Numbered from the stretch's first letter, positions 24,819-34,159 are shown. The stretch is 64,000 bases of DNA from an uncultured Dorea sp. (GCA_910584095.1 CAJTYU010000004.1:1-64000); one strand, 5' to 3'. Numbers and translations: made by a program. The notes: generated by a model not told the origin, from the letters alone.

Positions 24819-24863
24819 AATTTGTTCCTCTCTTTTCTTTCTTGTACTATGGTACTACCCTGT

Positions 24864-24893
24864 ATGGTAATCTCAGCGCAGATCAATTGTCAA
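24864..24893 (-). promoter_or_regulatory. Promoter of the dehydrogenase-sorC-aldolase operon
   Basis: Minus-strand TTGACA (24888-24893), an 18-base spacer and TACCAT (24864-24869), 46 bases before the dehydrogenase ATG. Short dyads (GTACTATGGTAC, ~24844-24855) downstream may bind the SorC regulator. Confidence 0.5.
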
Positions 24894-25065
24894 GAAACTG
24901 ACAGTCTTTGGAACAAATGTTACGCCCGTCCGGCCCCCTCTTTCCCTCCGGCGTAGAATATGTTCCGCTTTATGCTATTATATTGCATTTTTCCATCATT
25001 TTGTATAGGATAAGTGCAATTCAAACAGATTTTTCAGAAATATTAGCTAAAAGGAGGCTTTCTTT

Positions 25066-25488
25066 ATGCTCACATCACTCTTGGCCGTTTTGTTTGCCGC
25101 TTATGTACTGCAGAGTATCTTTTCATGGTTCCAGCTTAAAAGAGTATACAGCCTAATCGATACGGTAAAAAAGAAGCACAAAGGCGAAAACTGCCATCTG
25201 GTAACCGGTTCGGGAAGAAAAGCCTTCTTTGTAATTAAAAAAGGCGTATTCATGATCCTTGTCGTGGATTTTGACGGTAATGTCGTCGATTACTACGATA
25301 TGGAAGGGTACTCTGTTTTCATCACTCCCAAACAGAACTCCGATTATATCGGCATGCCCCTCGACGAGGTACGGAAGCGTCTGACAAAGAGCAGCTATCT
25401 GGCCGCTTTCGACATAGCGGCAGGACAACTTGATTATCTGCGCGAGGCTGCTGACGCGGCGCCGCATTCCAGCGCCTGCGCGCAATAA
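25066..25488 (+). CDS. gutM: GutM-like glucitol operon activator
   Basis: The 140-residue protein has an N-terminal membrane segment (LLAVLFAAYVLQSIFSWFQL) followed by the GutM domain (HLVTGSGRKAFFVIKKGVFM; MILVVDFDGNVVDYYDMEGY). In enteric bacteria GutM accompanies the srl/gut operon and modulates its expression. It opens the plus-strand transcript with srlA and srlE, 37 bases upstream of srlA. ATG 25066 follows AAAGGAGGCTTTCTTT. Confidence 0.85.
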   Translation: MLTSLLAVLFAAYVLQSIFSWFQLKRVYSLIDTVKKKHKGENCHLVTGSGRKAFFVIKKGVFMILVVDFDGNVVDYYDMEGYSVFITPKQNSDYIGMPLDEVRKRLTKSSYLAAFDIAAGQLDYLREAADAAPHSSACAQ

Positions 25489-25525
25489 TAAATATACTAT
25501 TTACATTTAAGAGGAGGAGACTTGT

Positions 25526-26065
25526 ATGGAATTTTTAGTTTCTCTTGCAAACGGACTTACCGGTATAGTAAGTGCGGGCGCAGAAAATCTGGTTGGCCTG
25601 ATAACCGGAGTATTGCCAAATGTACTGATTCTGCTGACGCTAATTAACGCCCTCGTAGCTCTGGTGGGCGAAGAAAAGGTCATGAGCGCGGCAAGACGGA
25701 TTACCCGTTTCCGTATTCTTCGATATACGGTAATCCCCTTTATGGGCTTATTCTTCTTTACCAACCCGATGTGTTATACCATCGGACGGTTTGTGGACGA
25801 GGATTGTAAACCCGCGGTCATCGACTCCCTGTTCACCTTCGCACACCCGATCACCGGCATTTTCCCTCACGCCAATTCCGGCGAGCTGTTTGTATGGCTG
25901 GGAATCTCCGCAGGGCTTACGACCCTCGGCGTTTCAACGACCCCGCTTGCAATCCGCTATTTCCTCGTAGGTATCATCGTAATGTTCCTGCGCGGAAATA
26001 TCACAGAATTTGTAACAAAAGCGATGCTTGGACGCGAGACCCGCAAGAAAAAGGAGGGAAAGTAA
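25526..26065 (+). CDS. srlA: PTS glucitol/sorbitol-type EIIC
   Basis: The 179-residue integral membrane protein (hydrophobic segments at VLPNVLILLTLINALVALV, YTVIPFMGLFFFTNPMCYTI and LAIRYFLVGIIVMFLRG) matches the EIIC2 subunit of the sorbitol PTS, including TNPMCYTIGRFVDEDCKPAV and FPHANSGELFVWLGI. It forms the transport channel with SrlE. The next gene begins one base after its stop. Confidence 0.93.
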   Translation: MEFLVSLANGLTGIVSAGAENLVGLITGVLPNVLILLTLINALVALVGEEKVMSAARRITRFRILRYTVIPFMGLFFFTNPMCYTIGRFVDEDCKPAVIDSLFTFAHPITGIFPHANSGELFVWLGISAGLTTLGVSTTPLAIRYFLVGIIVMFLRGNITEFVTKAMLGRETRKKKEGK

Positions 26066-26066
26066 T

Positions 26067-27047
26067 ATGAAGCCAGTTGTAAAGATTGAACGCGGCCCTA
26101 ATGGCTGGGGCGGACCGCTTCTTGTATCTGAAACCGAAACGCAGCATGTGGTAGCATCCGTTACCGGCGGCGGAATCCATCCGCTTGCGCAAAAAGCCGC
26201 CGACCTTCTAGGGGTAAAGGCCGTAGACGGCTTCAGCAGCAAGGTTGAGCCGGACAATATCATCGTTGCCTTTGTTGACTGCGGAGGGACCGCGCGCTGC
26301 GGCGTTTACCCGAAAATGGGCGTAAAGACCGTAGACGTACTTCCAATCGGGCCTTCCGGTCCTCTTGCAAGCTTTATCAATGAGAATAATTTCTGCTCCG
26401 GCGTGACTCTGGATACGATTACACTGGCAGAGGGCGAAGCTGCACTCACGGCCGAAGCGCAGGCAGAGACGGCAGACGCTGAGCCAAAAACACCTGCAGC
26501 GCCCGCTCCCGCAGCCGGCGGAACGATCGGAATCATCACCCGCATGGGCCGGGCTGTGGGCAGCGTTGTTCAGACCTTCAACCAAGCCGCAAGAAATACC
26601 CTGGATATTGTAATTAAAAACATTATCCCCTTTATGATGTTCATCAGCGTGATTGTTGGTATTGTAAACTACACGGGAATCGGCACGATTCTTGCCAATC
26701 TGGTCAAACCTCTGGCCGGAAGCCTGCCCGGACTGATCGGATTATCCATTTTCTGCGGTATTCCGTTCCTGTCTCCTGTACTGGGGCCCGGCGCTGTTAT
26801 CGCACAGATTATCGGCGTCATCCTTGGAAATGAGATTGGCAAGGGCGTCATCCCAGTTTCCTATGCGCTTCCTGCATTGTTTGCCATTAACTCACAGGTA
26901 GGCTGCGACTTCGTTCCTGTAGCGCTGACGCTGGCAGAAGCAGACGATACCACTACGTCCGTCGGTGTTCCGGCCATGCTGTTCACCAGATTAGTAACGG
27001 GACCTATGGCTGTGCTTATCGCATACCTTCTTAGTTTTGGATTATAG
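26067..27047 (+). CDS. srlE: PTS glucitol/sorbitol-type EIIBC
   Basis: ATG 26067 follows AAGGAGGGAAAGTAAT. The N-terminal EIIB domain shows VVKIERGPNGWGGPLLVSE and the phosphorylation region AFVDCGGTARCGVYPKMGV. After an Ala/Pro-rich linker (~residues 125-155) the EIIC part spans several membrane segments (IIPFMMFISVIVGIVNYTGI; GIPFLSPVLGPGAVIAQIIG). It phosphorylates the incoming hexitol or ketose. No EIIA (srlB) gene follows; transcription stops at a terminator 50 bases on, so EIIA must come from elsewhere. Confidence 0.93.
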   Translation: MKPVVKIERGPNGWGGPLLVSETETQHVVASVTGGGIHPLAQKAADLLGVKAVDGFSSKVEPDNIIVAFVDCGGTARCGVYPKMGVKTVDVLPIGPSGPLASFINENNFCSGVTLDTITLAEGEAALTAEAQAETADAEPKTPAAPAPAAGGTIGIITRMGRAVGSVVQTFNQAARNTLDIVIKNIIPFMMFISVIVGIVNYTGIGTILANLVKPLAGSLPGLIGLSIFCGIPFLSPVLGPGAVIAQIIGVILGNEIGKGVIPVSYALPALFAINSQVGCDFVPVALTLAEADDTTTSVGVPAMLFTRLVTGPMAVLIAYLLSFGL

Positions 27048-27095
27048 TATCTGTTTCGGAGAATCCTGCTGGTATCTGCAGCGTACTCCGACAGT

Positions 27096-27126
27096 AAAAA
27101 GGAGAATCCATCCGGGTTCTCCTTTT
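27096..27126. terminator. Bidirectional terminator between srlE and the large surface protein gene
   Basis: Complementary arms AAAAAGGAGAA and TTCTCCTTTT flank a 10-base loop with A and T tracts, between two convergent genes. Confidence 0.85.
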
Positions 27127-27146
27127 CACATCTTCTCTATCTTTCT

Positions 27147-30100
27147 CTATTCGTATATCTTAAGGTAATTCAGAATCTGCTCCGGACTTTTACTCTGAAT
27201 TCCGGCAGAATCTCCTACCTGACCGTTTGCCGTCCATGAAAACTTTCTTCCATTTAAGTAAGAGGACGCGCTAACGCTCTGCTTTCCTTCTCCGCCAAAG
27301 CTTGCCCACCACGTCGGATAATTCTGCTGCATAAAGGACTTCGCCAGACGCGACGCCTGTGACGACGAACCTCCATTCACAGTTCCGCTTACCTGAACGC
27401 CGCCGTTTGGCGCACTGTGAATCAGAAGAACGCTTCTATCGCTGCATTGACCCAATACAAGATAACAATGTCCCGATATACTGATAATGTCTCCCGGTCT
27501 AAACGTACTGCTCGGAGAGCATGCGGTTACAGTTCCATAACCATACGCCGTTAAAGATGATGCAATCTGTCCCGCGTCCGCCACGTATCCGGCCGCATTC
27601 CTTCCTTTATGAACGGAATTGTAAAGCGTCCATCCGAGATATCCTGAACAGTCCAGACCATAAAAACGCCATTGCCTCTCTCCCCGCCGCCAAGCGCTCT
27701 GTCCCGGCCGAAAAGAATAGCCTTGTCGGTTACGATTAAAATAGTTTTCCCATTCCGGCCACAGACCTACATTGACAGCCGTTTCCCCAGAGCCGTTGTC
27801 CGCCGCATTCCAGCCGCCGCCCCATACATATAAAGTTTTGCCGAGCGGCTTTCCTGCGTTCTTGATAACGCTCGCTATATCAATGCTGTCCGTTCTTGAC
27901 ATACGAAAGCTACTGCCTGCCAGAAACTCCATGTTTCCATCGATTGTCGCCGCATAAATATGTATAAAATAAAGTCCGGACCTGCATTTGTGATTCAAAG
28001 AATCCACCTGTGCAGTCCAGACATTATTTATGTGGGAGGCGTTATACCAATATAGGTCATCCTGACCGTTTTCCTGCGTCCATACCGCCATCCGGATCCC
28101 GGAAATCTGTTTCTTTGTTTTTGGGAAATACAGCTGTGCGCTGCATTTCCCCACTGTATTATTTATACTGCTTACTTTCAGGTAATTCGTACTCAGTTTA
28201 TCCACCTTAAATTCCGCTGCCCCGGCAAAACGCAGAACTCCGTCCAACCCTGTAATATACACATGGCAGTAGTAGGTTCCAGTCTCCCCATGGTCATATA
28301 GATTAATTCTCCTCTGATACTTCGTTCCAATGCTTCTAGACATTGGATACCATCGAATATCATTCTGACCGTTCGTCTTTCCCCATACGGCAACCCGGAC
28401 GTCCCTTGCGCCTCTAATACCCGTTCCAACAATATCTACATCTGTTCCGTTTGACGCCAGCTTCGCTGAAAACTTAACCGAATCAGCCTTATTCACCACC
28501 GCAGTTACGCCGCCTACAAACATCCGGATCCCTCGCTTATCCGTCGCATAAGCGTGAATGTTATAGGTTCCGGTTTCCAAATTATGCTTAGCCGTATCTA
28601 CCTGAAAGCTCCATCCATCCTTCTGTTTCCCAGCCTCATACCACCGCAGGTCATCCTGACCTTTCGCCGTAGTCCATACAGCAACGGAAACCTTTGTTAT
28701 AGCTGACGGTCCTGTGATTCCCGATATCTTCACATCCACCGAAGCAGTATCTTTGTTAACAACTGACTCCAGCTTTCCGCCTGTAATTCCTTCTACTTTT
28801 ACCGAACCTCCTGCCAAATATGACAAATTCCCATTGACGGCGGCATATGTGTGCACCCGATAGGTGCCGGCCTCCTTATGCTTCGATACATCCACGACTG
28901 CCTTATATGTATATGGCGCCGTACGTGTTCCGTAATACCACACGATATCGTTCTGGCCGCCCAAATCTCCCCATACCGGGAACGAAACTGTCCCATTCGT
29001 TGACGCCGCCTTTAAAATAATTGTCATATATCTCTGTTCTTTGTCCATCGATATCTGCAGCAGGTTACGCTTTATTTTTTCCACATTAAAACTCACCGCT
29101 CCTATAAATTGGGAAATCCCGCGGCTGTCCTCCGCATATGCATGAGCAAGATACGTACCGTTATCAAACTTATGATAGCATGCATCCGCATCTGCATACC
29201 AGATATCTCCGCTCTTTTTCATTTCATACCACCGGAGATCATCCTGACCGTTTTTACTGCTCCATACTGCCATCCGAACCTTCGTAATGGATGAAGGAGA
29301 AGTAACTCCATTCGCCTCCAGCCGATATTTTCCATCCTTCACAGAAGACTTTCCCGCATTATGTCTCACTTCTTTCGCCGAAATCCCCGTTATATTCACT
29401 GAGCCTGCCGCAAGGAACCGCTCTGCGCCGTTATGCCTGTTATACGCGTGTATATTGTATTTCCCGGTCTCCTTATGCGAGGATATCGGTATCTGCGCCT
29501 CATAGATCCCCGTACTTATTTTCTTCGCCGGATACCACGCCATGTCATTCTGGCCGCCCGTTTCTCCCCATACCGCAAATTGCACATGATCATTCCCTGA
29601 TACCGTCGCATTAGACAATGTCACCGTGATAGTTGACTCCGCCGTATTCTTCTGAATCTTAAGCCGGTTAACATCCATCTTTCCAACCGTAAATTTAGTT
29701 GTCTTTATACACTGGCGGATTCCACGGCTGTCTGTAGCGTATGCGTGAGCATGATAAGTTCCAGTGTCATACTTGTGGTTCTTAACCTCCACATCCACAT
29801 ACCATTTGTTTCCATCCTTCTTTGCCGTATACCACTTAAAATCATCCTGCCCATTCGCATTACTCCAAACGCCTATCTGCGTAGTTTTAATTGCGGCCGG
29901 CGATTTCAAATTCTCCAGCTCTATCCGGTATTTGCCGTCTTTCACGGAAGACTTACTCTCATTACAGCTTATCTTATCTGCCGTAATCCCGGTAATCGTC
30001 GTTCCTCCCCCGGCAAGGTACTTTAACGTACCATTATGTTTTACATAAGCATGTATGCTATATTTCCCGGCCTCTTTATGCTCCGATATTGGTATCTGCG

Positions 30101-31664
30101 CCTCATAAGCGCCCGGCGCCGTCTTCTTCGCCGGATACCACACAATATCATTCTGGCCGCCCGCTTCTCCCCATACCGCGAATTGTACCTGATCACTGCC
30201 TGATACAGTTGCGTTTGTCAGTCTGACTGTAATAACCGACTCTGTTTTATCCTTCTGGATCTCAAGCTTATTAGCGGTAACCTCTGGATCTGGATCCGGC
30301 GTGGGATCGGGCTTAGGATCTGGTTTAGCCAATGTTACTTTAAAAGATATATGTCTGTCCGAAGTTGAATTGTTCGTATAAGATGCCGATACCTTACTGC
30401 CATCCCAATCCTGCTTCGATAGCTGGTAAGCCACAAGATGGTAAAGAATATCCGTATCGTATGTATCATACATATTGCTTGGTATGGCCAATGCAAATTC
30501 TGTTTTTCCTTCACTTATTTTCTGCTTAACCTGCGAAACAAACGGATCAGACCATTGCTTAATATCACCTGTTTTTATAAAATAATTGTTTTCTAAAGAT
30601 ATTGATTCATATCCCGGCTTAGCTGTTTTATGATCCGAATGAGCTAAACCCATCAATTCATCAGTCAATCCAAAATACATATGTTTCTTATATGTATTCT
30701 TATTCGCTGCGTCCCCATCCCATGTACTATCTACCTGATACCAATTTCCATCCATCTGAACCGCTGTCCATACATGTCCGTTTCCCGTAATACGTCCTGT
30801 ATTAATCCCCGCCTTATTCAAAAGCATCTCATACGCGCGATGGTATGATTCACAGGTTCCAACACCTCTGGCAAGCACGCCTTCAATCGCACAATATCTA
30901 AATTTACCGTCATAATCCGCATTCTCTACTATCCAGTCATGCAGCCACACTGCTTTCTCAAAATCTGTTGAGCATTTTTCTTTACATTCTTTCACAAGCT
31001 GCTCCACTTTCTGTTCTACAGACGGAAACTGCGGATCCGAAATATTAAGCACATATTGCTGCGATCTCTTAGACACTGTCCCCCCCGTTCCTACAGCCCC
31101 CATATCCATAACTTCAAATTGGATACGATATGGTCCGGAAGCATAAAATGTAAAATCGATTTGATTGCTGTCTCTGTAGGTACCGAGACTAATATTTCCC
31201 GGACTATCCGGCCAAGTTCCGTCATACACCGTCCAACCAGTAAAATCATATATAGAATGAAGTCTATATTTATAAGGGCCCGTTCCTCCGCTCGCATTCA
31301 GAGTAAAAGTCGTCGGCGTTCCGCACTTAATATTATCTATCCCAGTTGCCTCGACACTTAACGTATCTGCTTTTACCGCTCTTGAAGCTGCTGTTTCCTC
31401 TTCCAGACTCTGCTCCGCCGGAAAACTCTCTGCTTCCTCTTGTGATATCCCTGTTTCTGTTTCACTCCCGCTGATATCTTCCTCCTGCGCAGGCGATACC
31501 GCAGCTCCCTGATCCGGTTCTTTCTTCTCTTCCTGAGCCTGCTCTTCCCGCGAAACAGCAGACGTATCCGAAGATACCTCCGCCGCATAGGATGAAATCC
31601 CTATCTCCAGAAACACAAGCATAACTGCCAACGCGATACTTATGGCCGACCTTACAATTCTCAT
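27147..31664 (-). CDS. Giant secreted transglutaminase-like / GBS-Bsp repeat / NlpC-P60-like protein (1505 residues)
   Basis: A signal peptide (ISIALAVMLVFLEIGISSYAA) is followed by an acidic linker and a transglutaminase-like domain: RGVGTCESYHRAYEMLLNKA (Cys ~270), GNGHVWTAVQMDGNWYQVDS (His ~297, Asp ~312). From ~460 to ~1256 there are eight ~97-residue repeats of the GBS Bsp-like type. Odd copies read VWGxxGGQNDxxWY and even copies VWxxxNGQDDxxWY, giving four A-B pairs. The C-terminus (~1260-1505) is an NlpC/P60-type cysteine domain with YGLDCSGYLGWTLYN, GDIISISGHCYLVLG and VLLIHSAPNGGVQVSG. Such proteins process or cross-link cell wall or surface protein. No sortase motif is visible. ATG 31664 follows TAGGAGGAGAAT. 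Confidence 0.88.
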   Translation of the reverse strand: MRIVRSAISIALAVMLVFLEIGISSYAAEVSSDTSAVSREEQAQEEKKEPDQGAAVSPAQEEDISGSETETGISQEEAESFPAEQSLEEETAASRAVKADTLSVEATGIDNIKCGTPTTFTLNASGGTGPYKYRLHSIYDFTGWTVYDGTWPDSPGNISLGTYRDSNQIDFTFYASGPYRIQFEVMDMGAVGTGGTVSKRSQQYVLNISDPQFPSVEQKVEQLVKECKEKCSTDFEKAVWLHDWIVENADYDGKFRYCAIEGVLARGVGTCESYHRAYEMLLNKAGINTGRITGNGHVWTAVQMDGNWYQVDSTWDGDAANKNTYKKHMYFGLTDELMGLAHSDHKTAKPGYESISLENNYFIKTGDIKQWSDPFVSQVKQKISEGKTEFALAIPSNMYDTYDTDILYHLVAYQLSKQDWDGSKVSASYTNNSTSDRHISFKVTLAKPDPKPDPTPDPDPEVTANKLEIQKDKTESVITVRLTNATVSGSDQVQFAVWGEAGGQNDIVWYPAKKTAPGAYEAQIPISEHKEAGKYSIHAYVKHNGTLKYLAGGGTTITGITADKISCNESKSSVKDGKYRIELENLKSPAAIKTTQIGVWSNANGQDDFKWYTAKKDGNKWYVDVEVKNHKYDTGTYHAHAYATDSRGIRQCIKTTKFTVGKMDVNRLKIQKNTAESTITVTLSNATVSGNDHVQFAVWGETGGQNDMAWYPAKKISTGIYEAQIPISSHKETGKYNIHAYNRHNGAERFLAAGSVNITGISAKEVRHNAGKSSVKDGKYRLEANGVTSPSSITKVRMAVWSSKNGQDDLRWYEMKKSGDIWYADADACYHKFDNGTYLAHAYAEDSRGISQFIGAVSFNVEKIKRNLLQISMDKEQRYMTIILKAASTNGTVSFPVWGDLGGQNDIVWYYGTRTAPYTYKAVVDVSKHKEAGTYRVHTYAAVNGNLSYLAGGSVKVEGITGGKLESVVNKDTASVDVKISGITGPSAITKVSVAVWTTAKGQDDLRWYEAGKQKDGWSFQVDTAKHNLETGTYNIHAYATDKRGIRMFVGGVTAVVNKADSVKFSAKLASNGTDVDIVGTGIRGARDVRVAVWGKTNGQNDIRWYPMSRSIGTKYQRRINLYDHGETGTYYCHVYITGLDGVLRFAGAAEFKVDKLSTNYLKVSSINNTVGKCSAQLYFPKTKKQISGIRMAVWTQENGQDDLYWYNASHINNVWTAQVDSLNHKCRSGLYFIHIYAATIDGNMEFLAGSSFRMSRTDSIDIASVIKNAGKPLGKTLYVWGGGWNAADNGSGETAVNVGLWPEWENYFNRNRQGYSFRPGQSAWRRGERQWRFYGLDCSGYLGWTLYNSVHKGRNAAGYVADAGQIASSLTAYGYGTVTACSPSSTFRPGDIISISGHCYLVLGQCSDRSVLLIHSAPNGGVQVSGTVNGGSSSQASRLAKSFMQQNYPTWWASFGGEGKQSVSASSYLNGRKFSWTANGQVGDSAGIQSKSPEQILNYLKIYE

Positions 31665-31712
31665 ATTCTCCTCCTAAAACATAATGTATCTAAAACCACA
31701 TGCCATCTTCCC

Positions 31713-31738
31713 GATACATAATTGCGCAATAATGTATC
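31713..31738. promoter_or_regulatory. 26-base near-palindrome upstream of the large surface protein (candidate operator)
   Basis: Arms GATACAT and ATGTATC surround the perfect core ATTGCGCAAT; only the two bases beside the core fail to pair. A further half-site ATAATGTATC lies at 31681-31690, closer to the gene. The spacing (49-74 bases before the start) fits an operator at the promoter. Confidence 0.5.
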
Positions 31739-31812
31739 ACTCTAATTAACACTTTTTATCACTTTATCATGCATTTACAAAAAATTCAATACAATTCTTT
31801 CTACTAAATAGA

Positions 31813-31853
31813 AAATGAGAAAGAAACTTGCTTTCCGCTTTTCTTTCTCATTT
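31813..31853 (-). terminator. Stem-loop downstream of the amidase gene
   Basis: Arms AATGAGAAAGAA and TTCTTTCTCATT are fully complementary around a 14-base loop, ending 10 bases before the amidase stop. On the minus strand it is followed by TTCTATTTAG, a weak T tract. Confidence 0.6.
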
Positions 31854-31863
31854 ATGAAATCTT

Positions 31864-32670
31864 TTAACCTCTGATTAAGACAGTCTGATAACCGTCTCTT
31901 TTTAATCTCCGCTCCATTTCTACCGCCTGGTCCATATCCGCATAGTCCCCGACCTGTACCCGGATATAATCCCCGGAATCGATCACATACGCCGGGTAAT
32001 CCTGCTCTAAAAGCTCATTCAGGAGCCGTCCCGCATACTGCTGATTGCGAAACGCCCCAACCTGTACCCGGTATCCCGGAGCAGTACTTCCGCCCGGCAT
32101 ATTTCCTCCGCCGGTTCCTTCTTCCGGAACCAGTCCCTGACTCCTTAACACATCCAGAATCCCATCTGCGATGGCCAGCGCGATATCCTCGAAATTAGCG
32201 TCAAACAACTCATTATCCACATCGGAATTAATAAAACCAACCTCTACCAATACCGCCGGCATCTTTGTACGTTTCAGTACCACCAGATTTGGCCTCGCTT
32301 TTACACCTAAATCACGAAAACCTACTGTTTCCAACTGCTGGTCGATGGATTCGGCAATCTCATATTTTAATCCAGACAGATCATAGACCAGAGACTCTAC
32401 GCCATAAGCCGTATTCTCTGTCGGAAAGGAATTGCGGTGAATTGATATAAACAAATCCACCCCCGCTTCGTTGGCCTCCGTCGCCTTCTGGAACGGCGTT
32501 TCATAGACATCCGTCGTTCTGGTATACTCCACATCGATCCCATTATTCTGTAAAATCTCTCCCACTGCCAGCGCAAGCCTTAACGTATCGTCCTTTTCCT
32601 GCCTGCCGTTATACACTGCTCCCGGGTCGCGTCCCCCGTGTCCGGCATCCATCATAATCGAATAAGGCAT
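31864..32670 (-). CDS. N-acetylmuramoyl-L-alanine amidase (Amidase_3) with SPOR domain
   Basis: The catalytic domain (residues ~1-180) shows MMDAGHGGRDPGAVYNGRQE (zinc His), a Glu in KATEANEAGVDLFISIHRNS (zinc His), and VLVEVGFINSDVDNELF (catalytic Glu). After a Gly-rich linker a SPOR domain follows (YRVQVGAFRNQQYAGRLLNE; YIRVQVGDYADMDQAVEMER), which binds denuded glycan strands. It hydrolyses the bond between MurNAc and the stem peptide. No signal peptide is visible, so export or release by lysis (as for CwlD/CwlC-like mother-cell enzymes) remains open. Confidence 0.9.
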   Translation of the reverse strand: MPYSIMMDAGHGGRDPGAVYNGRQEKDDTLRLALAVGEILQNNGIDVEYTRTTDVYETPFQKATEANEAGVDLFISIHRNSFPTENTAYGVESLVYDLSGLKYEIAESIDQQLETVGFRDLGVKARPNLVVLKRTKMPAVLVEVGFINSDVDNELFDANFEDIALAIADGILDVLRSQGLVPEEGTGGGNMPGGSTAPGYRVQVGAFRNQQYAGRLLNELLEQDYPAYVIDSGDYIRVQVGDYADMDQAVEMERRLKRDGYQTVLIRG

Positions 32671-32817
32671 AAAATACTCCTAACACTTTTTATACCATAC
32701 TATGCATCCGCTTCCATTTTGACAAACAGCCGGACGGTAAATCTGTTGCAGCCGTCCCCTATGCTTTCGCTCTTCCCCACTCTTTCTCCTATACGTCTTT
32801 CCATCCTTTCCATAATA

Positions 32818-33612
32818 TTAATATCCAAATCCATTTGCCGCAGGCAGCATGACTGCCGTGATCAGCGGCATCAGAAGAAATGCCTTTGCGGAAGCCGATG
32901 GAATAAAAAAGTTCATAAACAGCACCAGCCCATAGAGCAGCAGCACAACTGCGCCGCTGGAAATGCCCGCCGTCACCCTTGCGAATGAGTCCAGTATGGT
33001 ATCCAGCACCTTCGCATACTCCAGTGTATACCGAACAGAGCTTGCCATCAGGATCACCATAACGCCCGGCAGGAACCTGACGATCCCTCCGCAAAATTGT
33101 TTCAGATAATTCCCGAAGCCATAACCAGACAGCAATACCGAAGAGGTTCCCGCCAAGAGAAAGGCAAACGCTACAATAATCATCAAATAGTCCTGAAGGG
33201 CCGTCACAACAGTGGATAGGATAATTGCGCCAATCCCTATACCAAGGAAGCCGCCGAATGCATACAGGGCATGATCCATTTTTTCTCCCTAAAAGCCTCC
33301 GTCTGCAGGCTCTTCCACTCTTTCTTCTTTTCCGGAGCATAGACCGGGGATTCCTCTGGGTCCCACTCTATTTTCTTCGCATACGAGACCAGAAAGAAAG
33401 TCAGCCCCCAAAGAAAATAAGGAATCCCAACGCACGGTACCACATTCCGGAAAACATTGGAAGCCCGGCAAGCTGCTGTGCGATTCCAACAGTAAATGGA
33501 TTCCCAACTGCAGGAGAAAAGCCGCAGCATACCGCAAGCACGCTCATCCCCAGCCCAAGCAGCGCGTCCCAGCCCATGGCATAGGACAAGGCAACCGCCA
33601 GCGGCACCGGCA
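32818..33612 (-). pseudogene. Decayed YfcC-family transporter fragments
   Basis: Three frames together encode pieces of a YfcC-type (C4-dicarboxylate-carrier-like) permease: MGWDALLGLGMSVLAVCCGF with GNPFTVGIAQQLAGLPMFSG (frame ending 33401), then LTFFLVSYAKKIEWDPEESP (frame 33237), then AFGGFLGIGIGAIILSTVVT to ITAGISSGAV-like sequence and MNFFIPSASAKAFLLMPLIT (32818-33279). At least two shifts are needed, the N-terminal third is missing, and the protein ends ~70 residues short of family length. It is fused in frame at its left end to M20 peptidase residues. It cannot yield a normal transporter. Confidence 0.8.
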
Positions 33613-34037
33613 GCGCTTCCCCATCTTTCCGTTTCAGAGCGGCAAACAACTCTGGAACCAGCGTCATATCCACAGACTCCGAACCTTTATCATACTCAAT
33701 AACTTCTACTTCAAATTCATTTCCTATGATACTTTTCACATCCTCAAAAATCTCCGGATGCTCTGAAACCAGATATCCCATGCCATATCGGCCGGTTCCT
33801 TCCTCATCGCTGACAATCAAAAGCTTTACGTCAAAAGGAAGGCGAATCCCCCTCTTCCTCCCTTGCAAAAGTTCGGGTCTCAATCCCCTCTGCTTCCAAA
33901 ATTTCCCGCACATAATCTATGGCCGGTTTTTCAGAATTGATTCCGGTACTGGTATCAAATTGTATTAACCTTATCAGTAATTGATCCGCCGGGGATAGTC
34001 CCGGTTCTCTTGTGTTCCTCCATCGTTCCGCCTCCAA
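33613..34037 (-). pseudogene. Decayed M20-family peptidase fragments
   Basis: The frame from ATG 34037 encodes DQLLIRLIQFDTSTGINSEK and PAIDYVREILEAEGIETRTF, the N-terminus of an M20/YgeY-like metallo-hydrolase. At ~33830 the match shifts frame and jumps to VKLLIVSDEEGTGRYGMGYL (the DEE zinc region), then again to VEVIEYDKGSESVDMTLVPE near the C-terminal part, after which the reading runs directly into YfcC sequence at ~33612. Internal deletions removed most of the catalytic domain. In intact genomes M20 hydrolases and YfcC permeases are often neighbours, so one deletion series may have collapsed both genes. Confidence 0.75.
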
Positions 34038-34159
34038 TTATCCCTCATTTTACCTTTTTAACTTATTATAATCAATTACAATGTACGAAGCGGACGGCTG
34101 TTCCGGCAAAATCAAACTGACATTACTTCATAAATATGCTACAATATTAAACAACAAAG

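Noticed and set aside
24819..25065. Catabolite-responsive (cre) element in the divergent sugar promoter region
   Set aside because: No convincing match to the cre consensus was found in the intergenic region.
28000..30300. Regular DNA-level repetition that could suggest a CRISPR array or a satellite
   Set aside because: The repetition is of ~290 bases with divergent DNA and conserved protein motifs; it is explained by the GBS-Bsp-like protein repeats.
32789..33340. 183-residue minus-strand open frame in the YfcC region
   Set aside because: Its peptide is Arg/Cys/Trp-rich and is a shadow of the YfcC fragment in another frame.
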